DNA from: Ornithinibacillus sp047228935
GTDB lineage: Bacteria; Bacillota; Bacilli; Bacillales; Amphibacillaceae
Length of the DNA: 64,000 bases
Direction of reading: 5' to 3'
NCBI RefSeq assembly: GCF_047228935.1
Contig: NZ_JBFEGG010000002.1
Location: 310,001-374,000 of the forward strand
Shown: positions 61,067-64,000 of the stretch, in pieces
How positions within the stretch are numbered: the stretch's first letter is position 1
Layout: every line of letters begins with the position of its first letter
The notes under the pieces: generated by a model
Databases searched by the model: none
Told to the model about the DNA's origin: nothing
Seen by the model: only the letters and a program-made list of their open reading frames with translations
Made by a program: the position numbers and the translations under genes

Positions 61067-61510
61067 TTAATCCCAGAATTTGTGGTCGTCTTCTTCTGTT
61101 AGTTCTTCGGAGAATTCGGTTTGGTATTGGTAATTTCTTGGTTTTTCCACAGTACCTTTATCTTCATTAGGTAATACGTGATTTGCTAGGTAGCTGTGGA
61201 AAAATGCTTCAAAGATGCCTACTGCTATGGCAGCAATTAGTGAAGCGATAATCGGGTTATCTGCAGGAGTCATTGTGTCTGTGAACCAATAAATGATAGC
61301 CCACGCTAATCCAAAATCCGCTATTGTTGCAATGGTATTATTCGTTCTCGGTAGTATTAACAAATCCCCAATTACATATGCGGCAACACCTAATACTAAT
61401 GATAAAAGGAACACCTCTCCAAAATCCATTCCATAGATGAGACCGAGAATTAAATAAAGAAGAATAAGAGAGCCTACAAATTTTATTAATAGCGCTTTTA
61501 CATGTTTCAT
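61067..61510 (-). CDS. YndM/DUF2512-family membrane protein
   Basis: The 147-residue protein has four membrane helices in the first about 110 residues and a charged tail (EFSEELTEEDDHKFWD). The segment YVIGDLLILPRTNNTIATIADFGLAWAI carries the family signature of Bacillus YndM (DUF2512), function unknown. The start ATG 61510 has a moderate AAAGGTGGAAA site. The 235 bp upstream separate it from the SASP-like gene and hold both promoters. Confidence 0.82.
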   Translation of the reverse strand: MKHVKALLIKFVGSLILLYLILGLIYGMDFGEVFLLSLVLGVAAYVIGDLLILPRTNNTIATIADFGLAWAIIYWFTDTMTPADNPIIASLIAAIAVGIFEAFFHSYLANHVLPNEDKGTVEKPRNYQYQTEFSEELTEEDDHKFWD

Positions 61511-61744
61511 GTTTTTCCACCTTTAAACGTTTTATAGTTTAGAACTGCCAAATTTCCATTGTATTGCTTCATTTTAGATTGCACATTTTAACAGCATATT
61601 ATTCTTTTTAACATCCGTATAAATACGTATCTCGGATGTATGTTTTATATTGTTAGTTATAGTTATGATGCTAATTTCAAAAATGCAGGATAAAGAGGAA
61701 AATAAAAGGCAAATTATATATATCACATAGAAAGGAGATTGATG

Positions 61745-62113
61745 ATGACACATAATGCCAATCAAATTCTTAGTCAAATTACACAAATCGCAAATCAGCT
61801 AGCACAACAAGAAACACAGAATGCCCAGCAGCTTCAGCAAGGACAAGTAGATTCTAGTGCACAACAACAAATGGCAGGTCTAGAACAAAGTGCCGCTCAA
61901 AAATTAGACCAAATTCAGCAGTTAATTCAACAGTATCAGCAAGTAAGCCAAACAGAGCAAAGCTTCCAAGCTTCAACTGGCGCAAGTGCTAATACTGCTA
62001 CAGGTGCACACTCTGCATTACAACCAGGGTTTTCTGGAACAAACGCTGAGGAAGTTAGACAGCAAAATCAACAATCCGCACAAAATCAAAGTGGTGGAAA
62101 TACATTTAGTTAA
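61745..62113 (+). CDS. Gln-rich protein with gamma-type SASP-like C-terminus
   Basis: The protein of about 122 residues is one-quarter Gln and nearly lacks hydrophobic residues. The first 75 residues are helical and Q-rich (QILSQITQIANQLAQQE). The end, FSGTNAEEVRQQNQQSAQNQ, matches the repeat of gamma-type small acid-soluble spore proteins (TNAQQVRKQNQQSA). SspE-type proteins are spore amino-acid reserves. Three start codons (61739, 61742, 61745) follow AAAGGAG; 61745 has the best spacing. A strong terminator follows. The spore role is inferred from the motif. Confidence 0.65.
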   Translation: MTHNANQILSQITQIANQLAQQETQNAQQLQQGQVDSSAQQQMAGLEQSAAQKLDQIQQLIQQYQQVSQTEQSFQASTGASANTATGAHSALQPGFSGTNAEEVRQQNQQSAQNQSGGNTFS

Positions 62114-62123
62114 CATATTAAGG

Positions 62124-62160
62124 AAAAAACCATAATTCCATGAGAAATTATGGTTTTTTT
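62124..62160 (+). terminator. Terminator after the SASP-like gene
   Basis: AAAAAACCATAATT (62124-62137) pairs with AATTATGGTTTTTT (62147-62160) and continues in T residues. Confidence 0.9.
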
Positions 62161-62326
62161 TCGAGCGATGGCACTCTTTCATTCATTCTTTTACTTTTTT
62201 ATAATCTCCCCCTTGTAACACCCCTGTTACTTTTCCTTAACATGTATTTAAGTTTAGCAACTGCTCAGAACGTGAATATAAAAAGTAAACCCTTCACCAT
62301 AAAACTCACAGTTAGGAGTGGAAAAT

Positions 62327-62827
62327 ATGGAAGGTTTTAAACAGATTGTGCTAGCATTTGACGGATCTAAATACAGTGTCCGAGCGTTACAGACTGCAGA
62401 ACATATAACTAAACTAAGTGGTGCGAAGTTAACAGTAGTTGTTGTACATGAACCATCCCTTGATACTACTGTTACTCCCGGTGTTGTGACGGGGGATGGC
62501 GTACAGCTTTACCATCCACATATTGGAGCACTTCCACCACATCATGAAGGAACACCGAGCGAGATGAATAATACACCGTTGCAAGATGATAGTGCTGATA
62601 AAGTTATTGATGACGCCTCTATGAGACTATCAAAGCTTACCGAAGTAGATTACGAGATATTATCAGGGAAACCAGCTGAAAAAATTATTGAATTTGCAGA
62701 GGAAAAAGATGCAGATCTTATTATCATGGGTAATCGAGGACTTAGTGGAATTAAAAAGCTTGTTATGGGGAGCGTAAGCAAAAAAGTATTAACCGAGGCA
62801 AGCTCACCAGTACTCGTTGTGAAATAG
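62327..62827 (+). CDS. Universal stress protein (UspA family)
   Basis: The 166-residue protein has the UspA fold with N-terminal strand IVLAFDGSKYSVRAL and the ATP-binding C-terminal motif GNRGLSGIKKLVMGSVS followed by SSPVLVVK (Gx2Gx9GS/T). A loop insertion of about 30 residues rich in His and Pro (YHPHIGALPPHHEG) separates the halves and could bind a metal. ATG 62327 follows TTAGGAGTGG. It probably binds ATP and acts in stress survival. Confidence 0.9.
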   Translation: MEGFKQIVLAFDGSKYSVRALQTAEHITKLSGAKLTVVVVHEPSLDTTVTPGVVTGDGVQLYHPHIGALPPHHEGTPSEMNNTPLQDDSADKVIDDASMRLSKLTEVDYEILSGKPAEKIIEFAEEKDADLIIMGNRGLSGIKKLVMGSVSKKVLTEASSPVLVVK

Positions 62828-63062
62828 TGGGACAGGGGGACAGGTTCGGTGTCCCACTACCCAACTCATGTCTCTATAATCATAACTTATCAAAATACTA
62901 TCTGTACTCTTCTCCTTCATAAAAAATGCTCTGCAGACATCAGAATCTACAGAGCATCTTGATCGTAAACTATATAAAGCTCTGGGACAGTGGACCTGTC
63001 CCCCTGTCCCAAACTTGGACCATTAATCTCTGGGACGAGGAACCTGTCCCCCTGTCCCAACC
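62828..63062. repeat. Cluster of GGGACAGGGGGACAGG palindromic repeats
   Basis: Three copies of a roughly 32-bp imperfect palindrome occur: 62828-62858 (GGGACAGGGGGACAGGTTCG then GTGTCCC), and in the opposite orientation at 62981-63011 and 63030-63060 (CCTGTCCCCCTGTCCC). The third lies across the stop codon of mqo. A related GTGGGACAGG lies at 61043-61052. Confidence 0.8.
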
Positions 63063-64000
63063 TCTGTTCCATTTAGGTGGAGTGTTTGGGCTGTGTTTTG
63101 TAGGATTTTTTCTGCTAGTTCTGGGTTTTCGGTTAGAGAAAGTCCGTATGATGGGATCATTTCTTTAATCTTTGGTTCCCAGCTTTGCATTTGGTCTGGG
63201 AAGCATTTGGATAGTACTTCTAGCATGACGTGTACTGCTGTTGAAGCTCCTGGTGATGCTCCTAATAAAGCAGCAATTGAGCCATCTGCAGCACTTACTA
63301 CTTCGGTACCAAACTGAAGCGTTCCCTTACCACCTGATTCTGTTTCTTTAATCACTTGTACACGTTGTCCAGCAACGACCATATCCCAATCTTCACTTCT
63401 TGCTTCTGGGATAAATTCACGTAATTCTTCCATACGCTTTTCTTTTGTTAATAAAACTTGCTGAATTAAGTATTTCGTTAATGAAAAGTTCTTAACTCCC
63501 GCTCCGATCATATTGACCACATTGTGCGGTTTCACGGAACGAATTAAGTCAAGGTAAGAACCTGTTTTTAAGAACTTCGGAGAGAATCCTGCAAACGGTC
63601 CGAATAGTAATGATTTTTTATTATCAATATATCTCGTATCTAAATGCGGTACAGACATTGGTGGTGCACCAACCTTAGCCTTACCGTACACTTTTGCTTG
63701 ATGCTTCTCCACAACGTCTGGATTATTACATACCATGAACAATCCACTTACAGGGAAACCACCAATTCCTTTGCCCTCCGGAATGCCGGACTTCTGTAGT
63801 AAATGTAAGCTTCCTCCACCAGCACCTAAAAAGACAAACTTAGCAGAATGATGTTCTACGGTTCCGCTTTCAAGATTTTTTACTTTTAATTCCCACGAAC
63901 CGTCACTAGTACGCTTCATATTTTTCACACTATGTTTATATTTAATTTTTACGTTCTTTTCTTTTAAATGGTCAAATAATGTACGGGTTAATGCTCCAAA
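63023..64000 (-). CDS. mqo: Malate:quinone oxidoreductase, C-terminal part
   Basis: The reading frame is open to the right edge, so the 5' part of the gene is missing; about 325 codons are present. The sequence matches the FAD-dependent malate:quinone oxidoreductase family (FGALTRTLFDHLKEKNV, KFVFLGAGGGSLHLLQKSGI, LLGASPGASTAVHVMLEVL). The enzyme oxidises malate to oxaloacetate and reduces quinone at the membrane. The last 11 residues, GTGGQVPRPRD, are coded by a copy of the dispersed GGGACAGG repeat, so the native C-terminus seems to have been extended or replaced. Confidence 0.93.
   Translation of the reverse strand, partial: FGALTRTLFDHLKEKNVKIKYKHSVKNMKRTSDGSWELKVKNLESGTVEHHSAKFVFLGAGGGSLHLLQKSGIPEGKGIGGFPVSGLFMVCNNPDVVEKHQAKVYGKAKVGAPPMSVPHLDTRYIDNKKSLLFGPFAGFSPKFLKTGSYLDLIRSVKPHNVVNMIGAGVKNFSLTKYLIQQVLLTKEKRMEELREFIPEARSEDWDMVVAGQRVQVIKETESGGKGTLQFGTEVVSAADGSIAALLGASPGASTAVHVMLEVLSKCFPDQMQSWEPKIKEMIPSYGLSLTENPELAEKILQNTAQTLHLNGTEVGTGGQVPRPRD

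Noticed and set aside
61574..61786. Small hydrophobic minus-strand protein upstream of the SASP-like gene
   Set aside because: The frame overlaps the promoter and start of the SASP-like gene and has no ribosome binding site.

Overview
The window is chromosomal DNA of a low-GC, endospore-forming member of the Bacillaceae. Spore-former markers are spoVR, yhbH and prkA, a protein with a gamma-SASP-type C-terminus, and a SinI-like anti-repressor. Other Bacillus-type families are YeeI, YndM/DUF2512, DUF4083 and an HssR-like regulator. Ribosome binding sites are strong AAGGAGG types and TTG/GTG starts are common. Gene style and the intergenic repeats suggest the Oceanobacillus/Virgibacillus/Ornithinibacillus side of the family, but the species cannot be fixed from this sequence. 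No rRNA, tRNA, transposase, phage module or CRISPR array was seen.

Layout. 1-7 kb: an HssRS-like two-component system (kinase cut by the window edge), a CAP-domain lipoprotein, DinB and XRE-type proteins, two small membrane peptides (one a holin-like type I toxin candidate) and the first copy of a structured intergenic repeat. 6.6-9.5 kb: the second repeat copy, then an ArsR-controlled flavoprotein/GNAT operon behind three operator palindromes. 9.5-16.4 kb: metabolic and unknown genes including coaA and two methyltransferases. 16.5-18.4 kb: a second ArsR locus in which the regulator is divergent from an M28 peptidase and a 46-residue cysteine-rich peptide. 18.4-29.4 kb: spoVR, a zinc-binding lipoprotein behind two Zur-box-like sites, a LytTR/DUF3021 pair, small and decayed genes, acetyltransferase, AlkD-like, VanY-like and VOC proteins, and htpG behind a CIRCE element. 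29.4-37.3 kb: an ABC transporter with its own two-component system, yhbH and prkA, and a GC-rich minisatellite of 21/42-bp units. 37.4-40.2 kb: yeeI, a DUF4328-like protein, a membrane-anchored Lon-like protease and a small lipoprotein.

40.2-44.9 kb is the most notable part: a compact, AT-rich bacteriocin locus of the glycocin type. It encodes a 70-residue precursor whose core closely follows glycocin F, a SunS-like S/O-glycosyltransferase, a SunT-like C39 peptidase-ABC exporter, a CxxC thioredoxin-like protein and a BdbB/DsbB-like oxidase. The proposed flow is glycosylation in the cytoplasm, leader removal and export by the transporter, and disulfide formation outside by the two redox proteins. 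The core ends in nine glycines followed by a three-cysteine tail that differs from the members I know. No immunity gene is obvious.

45-64 kb: separate GNAT and nitrilase genes, the short sinI-like gene, a pseudo-hydrolase fused to a BTAD-type regulator, TerC, a six-blade propeller protein, an amino acid permease, a phosphatase, a PGRP-like amidase, two divergent manganese catalases, pncB-nadE for NAD salvage, a phosphotransferase, a MerR regulator with a 19-bp-spacer promoter, the SASP-like gene, a universal stress protein, and mqo. The mqo gene runs off the window, and its C-terminus appears to be encoded by a dispersed palindromic repeat.
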